A stretch of 64,000 bases of DNA, from positions 111,793,199-111,857,198 of the forward strand of contig CM063502.1 of NCBI GenBank assembly GCA_032207245.1. The letters are read 5' to 3'. A model generated the notes under the pieces. It was given only the letters and a program-made list of their open reading frames with translations. It did not search any database and had not been told where the DNA came from. Position 1 is the stretch's first letter. Each line of letters starts with the position of its first letter. This DNA comes from Pardosa pseudoannulata. Its lineage: Eukaryota; Arthropoda; Arachnida; Araneae; Lycosidae. Position numbers and translations under genes: made by a program. Below, piece after piece: positions 12,285 to 25,040 of the stretch.

Positions 12285-12900
12285 CTTTTAAATTACTTTT
12301 CTAGGAAATCTAAAAATAAATCTTTTATTCAGTGTCCAGTCATTATTAGAAAGGTAAATTAATGCAGGTTCTTCACCTTCATGGAAATGAGGAAATTGCT
12401 CTACTTCGTGGGAGGTATTGCACTGAAAAAAACAACGACGCTACATGTTTGAAATATATTTCTTCTACGGTATCTACTACAGAAACACAATATACTGGGT
12501 ATTGATATGAAAAATAATTCAAAATTTACTCATGGCTCACTCTTGAATAGGAAGTGCAATGCCCTACAAGTTTACTGCTTGATATGAGATTTAAACAACT
12601 ATGTGATTTAGTTTGCAAGAAAATCCAAAAAGATCTATGATTCAGAGTCCTGTTATTAACGGACAGTTACTTTAATGTAGGTCCCTAACCTGCATGGAAG
12701 TGAGTAAATTGTTTAATTGCTTCTTGGAAGGCATTACACGAGTAAACTAACGGAACAGGAATACAGGTATGGCATCTTTCTTTTCCCCCGACGGTATCTA
12801 CTACGCAGAGAAATCCCGTTTCTGTACGAAGAGTTTAGTTTTGACCTTGAACCGTAACACAACTAGCTACTAATGGTGTTACATAACAATGGTGGTAAAA
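12285..12900. repeat. Diverged tandem duplication, ~305-bp unit
   Basis: Two direct copies share, in order: an AAAGATCT/AAATCTTTT-type block, CAGAGTCC/CAGTGTCC, TTAATGCAGG/TTAATGTAGG, CATGGAA..GAG, GGAGGTATTGCAC/GGAAGGCATTACAC and CGGTATCTACTAC. The first runs roughly 12285-12590 and the second 12590-12900. A third partial match (CTACGATCTACTACG) lies near 13050. Divergence is high; function unknown. Confidence 0.6.
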
Positions 12901-13360
12901 AGTGCTTTTGAGTAGTCTTGAGTTAACTTGCTTGGAGAACTCAAAACTAGAGAGAGGTTGCGGGCTGAAACTGCTAACTGCCTTATAAAATTTTGCAGTC
13001 CGTGGGGGAATTTACGAAATTTACAATTGAAATAAATATAACATAGACTTCTACGATCTACTACGAAAGACTCCGTTCTCTCTTTACAAAATACTGAAAC
13101 CTTTTTGGTTAGGTTTGGAGTGATACAATCTACCCTTTTCTCCAGTTTTGAAACAGTCCAGTACTGAAAAAAAGCTGTTATTTGGAATAGACAGGACAGA
13201 TTTACTAATGAATAACTGAACTAAATATATAACACTGTACTTCTAATCACTATTTTTTATAATTCTCTGTTCAGTTACAAATATTAAACTGTTCTGGTAT
13301 CATTTTATGAATAACAATGTATTATTTGGTGTTCTGCTTTTTAAATCACGACCTTAGAAG

Positions 13361-13505
13361 GATTTGGTTTGGTTTGGGTTGATTTCGAGTGCTAAGGTCT
13401 ACATTTTTGCCATAAATGGGCTAATATCCCCAAAACGCACTGATTAACGACAAGTCTGAATGGTTAGGACCATCCAAGTTATAAGCGGTATTTGAATCCA
13501 ATTAA
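13361..13505. mobile_element. Decayed SINE-1 pieces in opposite orientations
   Basis: GGTTTGGTTTGGG followed by GAGTGCTAAGGTCTAC (13361-13410) is the SINE-1 tail on the minus strand. Immediately after it, 13449-13505 reads like a plus-strand SINE-1 head, with TCTGAATGGTTAGGA and a B-box-like TTTGAATCC. Two insertions, or one inverted rearrangement, are needed to explain this. Confidence 0.45.
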
Positions 13506-13689
13506 GTAAGAAATGGGATTGCTTGAAGTATGGGGCTGTTTCTATTCTACCGCAATCAAAACCAACTAACTGTGGTTAGTGTTAGAGGAATATTTAAAGG
13601 AACACAACGAAACTGTATTTTGTTACACAACATTGTACAATAAGAACTCCGCCCATTCATAATGAGCACAAAAAATACTAGCACATTTG

Positions 13690-13840
13690 TTGGTTTAGTT
13701 TGGGGCTCTACAATCTACTTGTGATACACAAGATGTCTAAGGAAACCGGGACCTACAGCATTAGACTAATTTAGATGAGTTACAAACACATTAATGACAT
13801 CAATGAAATTCGAGCTCTAAAACTCTGTTACCAAACAGCA
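13690..13840 (-). mobile_element. Decayed SINE-1 copy
   Basis: Begins TTGGTTTAGTTTGGGGCTCTAC and continues with AACCGGGACCTACAGC, matching the reverse complement of the SINE-1 tail and body. The tRNA-like head is too degraded to recognise. Confidence 0.55.
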
Positions 13841-13850
13841 ACGCAATACC

Positions 13851-14482
13851 CATCCGGCTATTGTTCTGCTTAGAATTTTTTTTTGTACTATGGGTCTTTT
13901 GGATCTTATCTCTAGTCGCATGTTAAGAATGGAAAGAGTAATTTTGACAATACCTTCATTGAAAATAAATTTCTTCATTGAAGTGTGTGGTTATCTATTG
14001 CACCCACACCCACAATAGATAATCACTCAAGAGGTGTTATATTGGTGGCAGTGGTTCGCTCAACTAATTTCTCAAAATTAATATAGTAACCTTAACATAT
14101 ATATGTCCTTATAGGGGTGATTACAACATTCATAGCTCCCATTTGCTACTTCACTGTGTGTTTGTGTGATCAAGGTATGTAAGACAAATATTAGTTCGTA
14201 TATAAAAACTTCTTTATTGCAATCCTTTTGTCTAGGGCTAAGCCATTACATATCCTTTGTTCACATAACAAGTGTAGAGGATATTATCAGACTAACTAAG
14301 CGCTCAGAATTGCCTTTTGGCGTTGCTTACCGAAAGAAATTCTTCTTGTCTACTTCCACGTCAGCTTCTTTACTCTGTATAGTTCCCCTCGAGGGTGTGT
14401 CTTTCTCCTATCACGTTATCGTTAAAGAATTCCAACTATTTTTAATTATAACTCGCTTAATTCTTAACCCCCATTTTTAAAC
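13851..14482. other. Non-coding stretch of moderate GC
   Basis: Contains a short inverted repeat, TTATCTATTG / CAATAGATAA, around 13990-14025, and TGGTGGCAGTGG at 14043-14054, which resembles a tRNA-Leu-type primer-binding site. No paired LTRs or retroviral-type frames were found, so no retrotransposon is called. A 104-codon plus-strand frame (14166-14480) starts with GTG and shows no known domain. Confidence 0.4.
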
Positions 14483-14650
<168 letters not shown>

Positions 14651-16059
14651 ATAACTGATTGATTGATACACAAATAAATGAATATACGAATATGCATACA
14701 CAATTACTTCTTTTATAAAAAAAGAAAAGTTTCGTAATTTGTTTTTTGGTGCTTCTAGAAGCTAAACAGTGTAGTATACATGTTCGGGATTTGTTTCGTT
14801 TTTTTTTAGCTATATGGCTATACTACGGAAAATATAATCTTTAGGGTAGAATTTTTCTACTAGTTAAAAGGACTGCATAATATAGAAAAACTGATTTTGT
14901 TCTACCGAGAAAAAATTTCAGACAAATTTCCAGTAATCAAGCTTAGAGTGTAGCTATTGATTTTGCTTCATTCAATACATAGAACAAATAGCTGGACACT
15001 GCCAATCATTACAACCTAATTAGTTACAAAGATTTCCTACTGAATAATGCTTTAGCATGTAAATATAGTACATAAATAAATATAATTATAGGATAATGAG
15101 ACTTTTTTATGATTGTAATGATTGAAAAAATGTGTTACATAGTGCTTGTTTTTTAAAAGCATTACATTTCTGTCCAGCGTTCTTTTTCTTATAAAGCTTG
15201 AGAATTAAATTTTCTCTAGTACAACGCATGAATAAGTTTAATCCTATTCAGTCTCTTGAGGTAAAAAATACTCCTTTCATGCAAGAATCTAATTAAAAGA
15301 ATTCTTGAAACTGAATATACATTTCATAAAGTTAGGAGAGCATTTAATTACCTTTATTAAACTCCGTACATTAATATAAATGAAGTGTTTAATTCACTTA
15401 TACCACAACGTTGAATATACGATCCTTAAGTAACAATTGAATTTTCACGTTGATAAAGTCAAAAATGTATTAATATGAATAGCAGTTCTCCAAGTGAAAG
15501 AGTATAATTAATTACTCCAGGAAATAATGAACATTAAAAGCCAACAATGAAATTTTTTCTATTGAATTACATATATGAGCTGACTATTTATACATTTAAA
15601 TATCTGAAATAACGGTTAGCCTGATACCGAGCTTTGTTCTCAAACAAATTCCCGTGGGCAATATTTCAATTAGAATAAAGGTGATAATTACATAGTAATC
15701 AATTATTGTAGTGTTTCAATAGTAAAATTTAAAATATCTTAAGACAATGGGAAATTTATATAAAGTGAAATTTCTTTATACTGATTAATTTAATTAAAAA
15801 GCACTAAAACTTTCACCAACAATTATAGTTTTATATTTAAGCAAAAATATTGTTTAGTTATTTTCATCATAGATATATTTTTCATCATATGGTTTGTTTT
15901 TACGTTGTACGAGATATTTATTTCAATTAAAATTGGAAATTTTTATTTTGGTATCGTTTTAGGTCTTTAAAATTGAAATATTTATTTAATTTTCTTTATA
16001 TGCATACAGAGGATTATTATGGTTATGCAATCACCAGAAAAATTAGAATGCAGAAGTGA
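14651..16059. other. AT-rich non-coding stretch
   Basis: No frame, repeat or RNA signature that I can support. Bases 15600-15715 are slightly GC-richer with clustered TAAT/ATTA cores. Confidence 0.55.
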
Positions 16060-16240
16060 TGGTTGTTTCGTTGGGAGAGCTATGGTCTACTGTTTTCATT
16101 ATATGACAAGAAATGAGATCGTGACTTACTGCTTAAAACCGATTCCGAACGGCTGCGAACATACATGTCATCAGCGGGAATCGAACCCATAGACTTCGAC
16201 ACCGAAGCACAGCGCCCTACTCATTAGGTCATTGTTCAAC
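16060..16240 (-). mobile_element. SINE-1 copy, near full length
   Basis: On the minus strand it shows the decayed A box near 16225, a B box complementary to GGGAATCGAACCC at about 16178-16190, the ACCGATTCCGAACGGCTGCG body block and a tail beginning near 16060. Divergence from the copy at 42752 is moderate. No clear target-site duplication is visible. Confidence 0.75.
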
Positions 16241-17168
16241 TATTGCAAGACTAAAAGACATGTCACTGGAAATTTGGAATAAAGTGGAAAATATTTTAAT
16301 AGGATTCAATAGGTATTGGTTTGGTTAGAATTACTACGGTAGTTAAATGAATTTGAAAAAAAATTACTTAATAAAACCAGAAATATGGAAGACAGCAGTA
16401 GACTTATATATTATAGTACTTTTAAAAATCATCATTATGAGAGTATTTTTAATTCAATATAAAATGAAAATTTTTTTTCTCTAAAGAATAATTTTTCCCT
16501 ACGTTATTGATAAAGGCATAGCTGAATTAAAAAATAACTAATATTTTATAAAGCAATAAATTTAAAATACTATATATATACACACAAATTGAAAATGAAT
16601 AGAAATCCTCATACCTACTTTAAGTAACTACAAAGTAACATACCTACATAGTAACTTTTAAAATATGTGAATTTTATTGTATCAAATATAATGCAATTAT
16701 ATATTTCATTCTGTAAACGTCAGTTATATTAAAATAACCGTAACATTTTTATGGTTCACTGGATAAATTTTACCCCAACACTGTAGTCTGGGAGAAACAG
16801 GTGTAAGTAAAATTATAGCTCTAATAATAAATTGGTTTCAATGAGCATCCAATAGACGGTCAGATGACATTCTAGAACCTTATTGGATGGTCTATGAAAC
16901 ATAAGTGATGTTAGAGACTAGCTCAGTTCTCTAGCACCATCATCAGAAAAAGGTGCAATAGACTATTATTCTTTAAAACAGATAAAGTGTATTTCGTTAG
17001 TCAATTTCTGACCTAAATTTCGCTAAGGTATCTCATGAGTTGTGAGGAGTAATGACTAGAAATTATGACTAGGTTAAACGCTGAAACTACATTAAAAATG
17101 GCGTCCATATACTTCAGTTACAACAATACGTTTATATACTTTGCACATAAGCTGTTTGAGTCTTAGTA
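16241..17168. other. Non-coding stretch
   Basis: Nothing supported; AT-rich with scattered short frames. Confidence 0.55.
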
Positions 17169-17990
17169 TCCCCTATATAATAATAGCCTAGATTATCTGT
17201 CCGACTGTCCTCAAATTTATGAAGCGGATGAACCTGGAATGGACAGAGGTACCCATATCGGATTCTTGATGAGTTAGGGTTAACAACATTCGAAATCCAC
17301 CTCTTCCCCCTTTTCGAGCATTTAATGCTAATATTTCAAGCTTTATTTTCCCAGTTTAAGAGCAGGTGATTAAATTTATCAATTTGTCACATAATACATA
17401 GGTAAAAATAACACTTTTTTCTAGTATTATGATGTCATTCCTTTAAAGATCTCATTTAATCATTTCTTATTTTAAAAACTCAATATCATGTACATTATTT
17501 TCATACGTTTTATCACTGAATTTAGATATTACGTAAATAATTTTCTTTTATATTTGTCTTAAATAATAGATTAGGTACATATATGATAATTTTAAATTTA
17601 ATTATCGATTATTTTTTGTTGCAATGAAAATTTTATCACCGGTATTAACAACAAATTCTATCTACCTCCAGGGTGTAGTGGAAATGATAGTTTCATGCCT
17701 TTACTTCCATTAATTGCTGTGGACAAAAATGGGAAGCACTTAACGATAATTTTGACGTAGCTAAGAAAACTTTGAATTATCTTTCTAAATGAATTCAACG
17801 TGATTCTAAATAGCATTCACATTATTGTGAGACTTTAGAGGTGAATGAAGATAAACAAATTACTGAGCGTGTACCAGATAATTCTCAGCCAAAAAATCAA
17901 ACCATTTTTTTACCAGTCTCATAAGGTACTCTACAATTCTAAAAATTTAAAAATTTTACTGATGCCGTCATATGACAGGCTATATGCTAG
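17169..17990 (+). mobile_element. Non-autonomous Helitron-like element, copy 2 (longest)
   Basis: Starts TCCCCTATATAATAATAGCC after an A (17168) and ends CTAG at 17990 before a T. Just inside the 3' end is the hairpin GCCGTCATATGACAGGC, seven bases from CTAG, as expected for a Helitron terminator. The family core (GTCCTCAAATTTATGAAGCGG, GAGTTAGGGTTA, TATTACGTAAATAATTTTC, GTTGCAA) is shared with the other copies. An extra block at about 17660-17930 is not seen in copy 1, so this 822-bp copy either holds captured sequence or keeps an ancestral segment. No Rep/helicase frame is present. Confidence 0.8.
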
Positions 17991-18527
17991 TAGTTGAAAT
18001 ATTACTAGTTGATTCCCTCGTGATAGCAAGCTCGGTAAACACTGCTAAATTAAGCTTTAAAATTCCTTTACTACCAAAATGTAAATATCTAATAAAATGT
18101 TAAACTTTAAATTATACAGTTTATTATAAAGTAAATATTTACTTGCGATTTAGTATAAAATTGTGAATTTTCACTATGTGTGGACTATATATGAAATATA
18201 TTTATAAAGAAATTCATCACACTTATTCTGAAACCTGTGATACTTATTTCTAAATTATTTTAAAAGACGGATCGACAAATTAAGAAATATATGTAGAACT
18301 ATACGCTTTACAAATAATTTTTTTTTTTGATACTGCAGTTGCTTGCAATGAATACTCTTTTAGGTTAAACTCTGCTCAAATTTGAAGCAGTTGTTTGCAG
18401 TTATGTTTTCGTTACATTTCTAATGTTAGTTTTTATTTAATAGCTATTTTAAACAAAATATTTCTGCATATTTAAAACTATCCTATAATTTACTCGGTAA
18501 GGTTAGAATGAAATTTGGATTCAATAC
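17991..18527. other. AT-rich non-coding stretch
   Basis: Nothing recognisable. Confidence 0.6.
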
Positions 18528-18585
18528 ATTGATATTTCCGCAATATTATCACTGATCCCAGTGATAATATTGCGGAAATATCAAT
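18528..18585. repeat. Perfect inverted repeat, 27-bp arms, 4-base spacer
   Basis: Bases 18528-18554 are the exact reverse complement of 18559-18585, separated by ATCC. The match stops abruptly on the outside. It could form a cruciform or, if transcribed, a very tight hairpin RNA. Perfect arms of this length in otherwise drifting DNA imply a recent origin or a constraint. Confidence 0.97.
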
Positions 18586-20394
18586 ACTGATTATGACTGG
18601 GATATATTACACAAGCAATGGACATTTATTTCATTGTCACTCTTGGAAAATCGAATACAAACAATTGATGCATTCTCCGAAATTTGTTCATCTGTGTGCA
18701 ATATGAAAGGGTAGCAGATGAGAAAAGCACTGAACTGTAAACCCAAGAAAAAAACAATACTTCGCGACCAACCGGAACGAAACTGGATTCACAAAGGAAA
18801 ACTTTAGAATTTCTTAAGTCAGTTACGGTTATATATATAGATATCCCTGCTACGGTTCACGTGAACACGGGCTATGGTGAGAGTACGTATATTATTAATT
18901 TATAGGCTCACATACAAGACAAAGTGCTTTGGAACTAGTTTATTTATTAGCTCATTAAAAAATATTACTCTATATAAAATGCTTTATTTAAGAAAACCCA
19001 TTGAAAAGCATGACAATATTCTTTAAATCTTTGTCAAAGAATATGTAAAGTGTTTTATTTAACATACTTTTATTTTGTTGATAAAGTTTTAATCTGTTCA
19101 CAAGGGATCGTGTATATATGCAATTTAAATAAACGGACACTATTGTATTTAAATTATATACAAGAATCAAACTCAATCAGTTAATATACGCTTCTGAGTA
19201 AATTTAGTTCTGTCATATCTTAAATGATAGCTAGAATATTGATTTGGGAATTCTGGTCCTCTAGGAAACACCTCAGCTAGTCACTACGGAAGTGAAATTG
19301 TCAAAAGTCTGATTTCCAAGATCTCGTGACTAACCTATTTCTCCCAATCTCTTGAGTAAAGGAAAGAAATAACTGTCTTGTTATTTGAGGTGCAAAATAT
19401 TTAGATAGCTTGGGAATTTATTTTCTGCGTACTGTTTGTGTTTTACATACAGCAATTTCTTAATATCTTAATATTTTTCTCTGTGCAAGGGAAATATTAT
19501 GCTGACAAAATCATTTTTGATACCTATTATGACAGTCAAAATAAATCAGATTTCATTAAGACTCCAAAGAAAGTTGAAATCTATAAATTACTATTGTAAA
19601 TGAAAAATTAAATCAATCTTTAATAGATTTGATACAAGACTGAAATCCGTTAATCAAATTAAATAACATTTGTATAAAAAAAACTTTAAATACATATTTC
19701 AAATACTTGACTATTCAAGAAAATTCTTTCTAATTATTAAACAGCAGTTTTCAAGAATGACATTTATAGAAATGCCATAGAAATTTACATCACCATATTC
19801 ATCGAGTAGTTAGAAGAGGGATATATATCCCATATTGTTACTAACTGAAACAAAAGAAATTATGCATATTCCTTTTCAACATGGGAACTTTTTGATTCGA
19901 TATTTGCTTGAAAATGTAGCATAAAATGAATTAGATGCATAATTAGTTGTTTAGAAAACTTTTCTTACGGATTATAATGTTTAAACATTCTCATGAAAAA
20001 AATGCGAATAACTATTACAACCAATTCTTTTATTCAGATACATTAGGATAACATAGACTACGATATCCTCCTCTCAGGGGCTTGATAAATGCCATTTACT
20101 AAAGGAAATGTTGACTAAGCATGGCATGTATTTCCTGTACTGAAAGGTCATAGTACACGATCATAAGTTCACATGACATATTATAGATATAAACCCTTAA
20201 ATAACCTTCCAGATATCATAGGTTCATCCACTGTATAACCAGTAGGTGTAAAAAACGCTTTTACTAGAAGCTATTCTATAAGTTAACAATTTGAATACGT
20301 ATTCTTTACGATTCATACAAAATTGCCCCCGCATTTAAACCATATATTTGAATACGATTTCCGTTTCATATTCCTGATTTATTTTATCACGAAA
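18586..20394. other. Non-coding stretch
   Basis: Only short frames; no transposon ends or RNA genes recognised. Confidence 0.55.
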
Positions 20395-20520
20395 GGAAAC
20401 CAGCTGTCAATGCTCCCCCTAAACACGAATTTCAAACGCTGCCAGTCAGTTGACCTTTTCATATGCATTTATTCTCACTGATCCGTTTTAAAACGCAAAC
20501 AGCTTAGAATGCAGCCTCAA
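20395..20520. promoter_or_regulatory. Motif-dense island (candidate conserved non-coding element)
   Basis: Contains CAGCTGTCAA (E-box overlapping a TALE-type TGTCAA), CATATGCATTTA (POU/octamer-like) and a GC-rich core between AT-rich flanks. It has no long frame and no repeat copies elsewhere in the window. The regulatory role is inferred from composition and motif clustering only. Confidence 0.25.
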
Positions 20521-23500
20521 AAATAATACCTTAAAAAGGGATTTTTTTAACTCATGAAAATAAAGCAGAAATATTTAAAGCTGACTAATTACGCTGACTG
20601 TTCTCATTACCTGGAATAAAAATTACAATCCTTACGATTAACCAGACATACATTGCTAGCGAAGACAGTGATATATACCACAGAACATCAGATTACAAAA
20701 CATCTACTGGTATTTCCATTGTTCTGCTACACAAGCTACAGGTGCACGATTTGAAAAACATTTGAAATCTATGATCTGCTTTCTTTTGCATCGTCATCAT
20801 TAAGTTTGAAAGCTGTACTTTCTAAGGTTTATAGCTGTGTAATATCTGTTTGTAGTCTACACGAAAAACAGCATATGAACGCTCACAAAGATGTGGTTAC
20901 AATAGGTTTGCACAGTGGGTTCTAAAATATGATTTTCTCCTCTCAGTGAAAACTAACGACTATAACACAAATTTTAGAAAATGTAGTTGAGGTTGTTAAA
21001 AAGTATTTTTCTAAATTATTAATATAGAGTTATTTAATTTAGAATATATAAATTGAAGTAAAATTTGGGAATATTCATATTTAAGCAGTTTGGTTAGAAG
21101 GTGCTGGAAAAATATTATTTTTTTAAATAAACAATATATTGTACATTTAGGTGGTAAATATTATATTTTATGAAATTTTTACATAATTATATATTGTTTT
21201 ATAAATTCACAGTAAATATACAGAAATCAAACATAAACAAAATGTTTCTGAATTCTGTCTACAAATATCAGACTTATTTAAGTTTATTTTGTGCTAGTAA
21301 ATTTATAGATAATTAGACCAATCTAGATATAGTATGTAAAATTATTATGTAAGGCGTCAGATATGATATTCAAGTGAGAAAGGAAATTAAAAATAATTTC
21401 GAAAGACCCCAAACTTCTATTCAGTCAGCTGGAATTTAGTCCTCAGAATCCAATATTGAAAAGTAATTGCCTACCTACTCGGTTGTAATGAAATGTATTG
21501 TATAAATCAAATACTATAGCTGCATTTTATACTTCTTTGGTGGGGATTTCTGAAGACAAATTTACATTTTATTTTAGAATACGTCAGTGTAATTTAAATT
21601 ATTATTACCATTCCTACCATTGGAGATAATCTATTGCTTTTCACAGTCCGGAGTAATTTAATTACTTTGAACTATTTCCAGATGCTAAAAAATTAGATAA
21701 ACTTACTCCACTATATTTTTTGAATAAATTTTGACATTTTCTCAAAAAGCTGTGATTTTGTTAGAAAGTATTTTAGAAAATGTATAAGAAGCAAAAAGGT
21801 TTTTTTGTTTAATTTTTTACTTATATTTAAAATTATTTGTTATACAATTATTCTTTCCAGAATACAGAAACAAAATCACAAAACATAGTAAAAAGCCCAT
21901 GAAAATAAAAGGTTTAAACGTGCCCAAAGTGTACAAATAATATTTTCTAAGTAACATAAAATCATCCTTTGAATGCTATTATTAGTTAACAAGACTATCT
22001 AAAATTTTGTCTTAGAATGTGCACTTGAACATTTTTTTAAGACTTCTGTTGGAATTTATAAATTACAAATATAATATTCCTTTAAAAATAGTTTTTTTAT
22101 GATTTTGCGATATTATAAAATTTTAAATACTTCATAATTTCTTCACATTTGTTATTTTTAAAACAAAGATCTTAAAATGTGTTTATATTAAATATTAAAA
22201 TATCCTATTTTCAAATAAACGCTTTAAGTTAAAAATCAAGAATTCATTTTAATTCTGTATAGCATCAGAGCTACTTAATAGTTACAGTCATAAATATTGC
22301 GCATTAGAAAGTCACATTCTTAACAACTTTATCTTTTTTCTAAGCAGTTGCGAAAATTATGAAAAAGTATCTAATTTAACATTCCATTAAAATAACGGTT
22401 CTAATATAAATGCCTCAAAGGAAATTAAATACTTTAAGTCAGAAGGAATTTTGAAACACTGTCTAATTTGTAGTGCTTGCAATATTATTAGTGATTTTGA
22501 CTAAGTGCCCAGTCTCATGATAAAAGTATTTTACTGTACTTCCTCTCAAAGAAAAATGTTTAGTGGAAATGATGCAGTTAAAAGTGAATCCATTAGTAAA
22601 GATTAGAAAAAAGGCTAAATTAATTCTTCTTAAATAGATAAAAAGGCAGATCTCGTTTCTAGAATCCATTAATTAAAGTGAACGGAGGAAAAAATTGAGA
22701 ATGTTATATAGTATTACAAAACGGTCTAATAAAATTGACTGCATCTTTTCGCTAACACATTTATTACATTAAAATTTTCATCTAATATTTTCATCTAATA
22801 AAAAACTAGTATAAATTAGTCAACTGTTTTCTTTAACATTTAATACCATAAATTTAATACATATGGTCCATTACGTAGTGTAAATCTGTTCTCATTTTTT
22901 AAAGTTTGAATTGGTTGCATTTCCTTTAGAAAACAGCAATATATTTTAGAAAATGTTCAAGGTTTTCTAAAGCTTTATTTTACATAAATTTCACGAAAAC
23001 ACACCTGTAGTTACATTTTTAATGACACAAACTAACGCAGTTATTGATCAATTCTTTTTTCCCTACATTTGCTTATTTGTAAAAGCACTAGCATATTTTA
23101 ACATTACAACATTACTTAGAGCAGCTTACTGGTTTAAAATTTTAAAAATACCTTTTCAAATTCTTTATAAAATTTTTCTGCACTGTACAAATGAACTGTA
23201 GTAATTAAAAGAAATACGGACAGCACTGCATTGTAAATTGTGCATTTTTTCATATTTTAATAACTTAAAACTTTATCTACTTTTACGAGTTATTATCTAA
23301 TTTATTATCAGACACTAAATGAGATTTCATGGAATGCGTAGTAGCGTAGAGGGAACTTTGTAGTTAATTAAATTCTTTGTAACTCAATAGTTCCGATTTT
23401 TCAAATATTTACTCAGATGTTGGAATGAATTATTTCCAGTTTCCAAATATTAGGTAAAGTTTACAGCATAAAAGATAAAAAATTATTGTAAAAAAGTGTT

Positions 23501-23832
23501 CTACAACAGACAAAAAATCACACGCTTCCTATAAATATTACAGATTTCTTCCACAATAATCGTTAAACCATAGTGAATTTCAGTTTATTGTTGTTATTAT
23601 ATAACTGAAAGACATCAGTAGTTTTTTAAAATTTGCATTACCAAAAATTACAATTCAAAAACAAACATGTGAAATTGTTCAAACGATAAATATTACTTTG
23701 AACCGTAAAATTAGTATTTACATTTAATGGTTAGTCTATTCACAAATTGCATTTTTTATTGTATTGTAGGACAATAATCAATAAAATTATCTGTGAAAGC
23801 TACTTGAAAAAAGAACAGACTTTGATATGTAC
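20521..23832. other. AT-rich non-coding stretch
   Basis: More than 3 kb without a recognisable feature. Frames are short and compositionally AT-driven. Confidence 0.6.
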
Positions 23833-23864
23833 GTTGCGGATCTGCAACATGGTGATACAAAGGG
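23833..23864 (-). mobile_element. Solo piggyBac-like terminus (right end)
   Basis: GGTGATACAAAGGG abuts TTAA at 23865-23868 and is preceded by a subterminal hairpin, GTTGC/GCAAC, at 23833-23848. The same end structure occurs in the opposite orientation at 25041. No matching left end was found upstream, so this is probably a truncated element. Confidence 0.5.
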
Positions 23865-24075
23865 TTAAACTCAAACATGTCACGAAAGTTACAGAAATAG
23901 ATATTACATAAACAGCTTTTGTTCATCATAAAACCATACTCTTCTAAATATGTTAAAATAAAAACAATGCATAGGATTATTTGCTAATTTTGCAATTCAT
24001 CGTCTTTAATTCAGACAAAGATTACAGATGGTAGAAAATATTTTTCGATTTGTATTTGTAAAAGGCGAATGATGA

Positions 24076-24582
24076 GCATTATTTGCAACTGTTGATGACA
24101 TAGCAATTGTGTTCAAAAATATCAATAAAAATATACGCAGAAAGAATTCCCTACACAGTATTGTAAACAACAGAATAAAAACCCTTTACGAAATCTCTGA
24201 CCCAGCACCATTTGTTATGTATGCAGCTCTGAACAATTGCTACCAGGAAGCAGTTTTACTACTGCAATTTTTGCCCTACTAACAGACAGACTATTGTGGA
24301 AAACGTCCCAACAACATCTGTATGGACATATAACACTCTGCAGGAAATGTTTCTAATACTGAAATCGAATAAACGTCTGCTGTTAGAAATTTCTTCATAA
24401 AGCATATCCAAGAAACAAAACGTCGTATGTCAATATTTCTACAGCTTTGTTCGCAATTCCTTTCTCCGGACAGACGCAAATGTGGGAAATGCGAGTCATG
24501 CCAGTCTACTCGTGAAATGAGTAAATGCATTTCTTGGGATACATTTTTGACTTTGTTAACTTCTATTCTTGACATGTTTTAG
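24076..24582 (+). pseudogene. Possible decayed coding remnant, family not recognised
   Basis: Three plus-strand open stretches overlap head to tail and would need two frameshifts to join: frame 1 at 24076-24282 (69 codons), frame 2 at 24233-24400, and frame 1 again at 24373-24582, ending in TAG. The last piece contains the cysteine cluster RRKCGKCESCQS, which looks like a small zinc-binding knuckle. The first has an ankyrin-like hydrophobic run, YAALNNCYQEAVLLLQF. GC content is higher than the flanks. A 94-codon minus-strand frame overlaps (24291-24575), so the open frames might simply reflect composition. I cannot name a family. There is no start context and no splice evidence; treat it as a candidate relic only. 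It lies between two piggyBac-like ends. Confidence 0.22.
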
Positions 24583-25040
24583 TAAATCAAATCAAGTTTG
24601 AATGGCATATTTCTTTCTGGAACAAACGCGTTTTCGTGGATAAACTTTTGCAAGCATAAGAAATTCAAATTCTTCAACAGAAATTCAAAAATACGAAATC
24701 TAATTTATCTTCCTTGAAAAATAAAACATGTAGTAAATTTTATAAAATAGCTTCCATGTTCTTAAAGTGTCGTTTAAGGATATACAAATTAGTTTACCTA
24801 TCAAGATTGAGCACTGTCATTCAAAACCTAAAATCTGTGGGATAAGTTTCTGATAAGATGGGTGCCTGTAATCACCTGCTATTTTCTATCACAGTAACTT
24901 CTAGGCAAGTAAATATCCAGTACTTGAGCAGTTAGACTTAATTTAAATGAATTATTTTCACATTCACCCAAAATAAAGTTTAACATTTTCTATAGTTTTA
25001 ATTTCTATTTTCTTCTAGGTTTAACATTTTCAGTATTTAA

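Noticed and set aside
14043..14054. tRNA-Leu-like primer-binding site of an LTR retrotransposon
   Set aside because: No LTR pair, no polypurine tract and no gag/pol similarity around it; a 12-base match is not enough.
14166..14480. 104-codon frame
   Set aside because: Starts with GTG, no known domain, and abuts a microsatellite.
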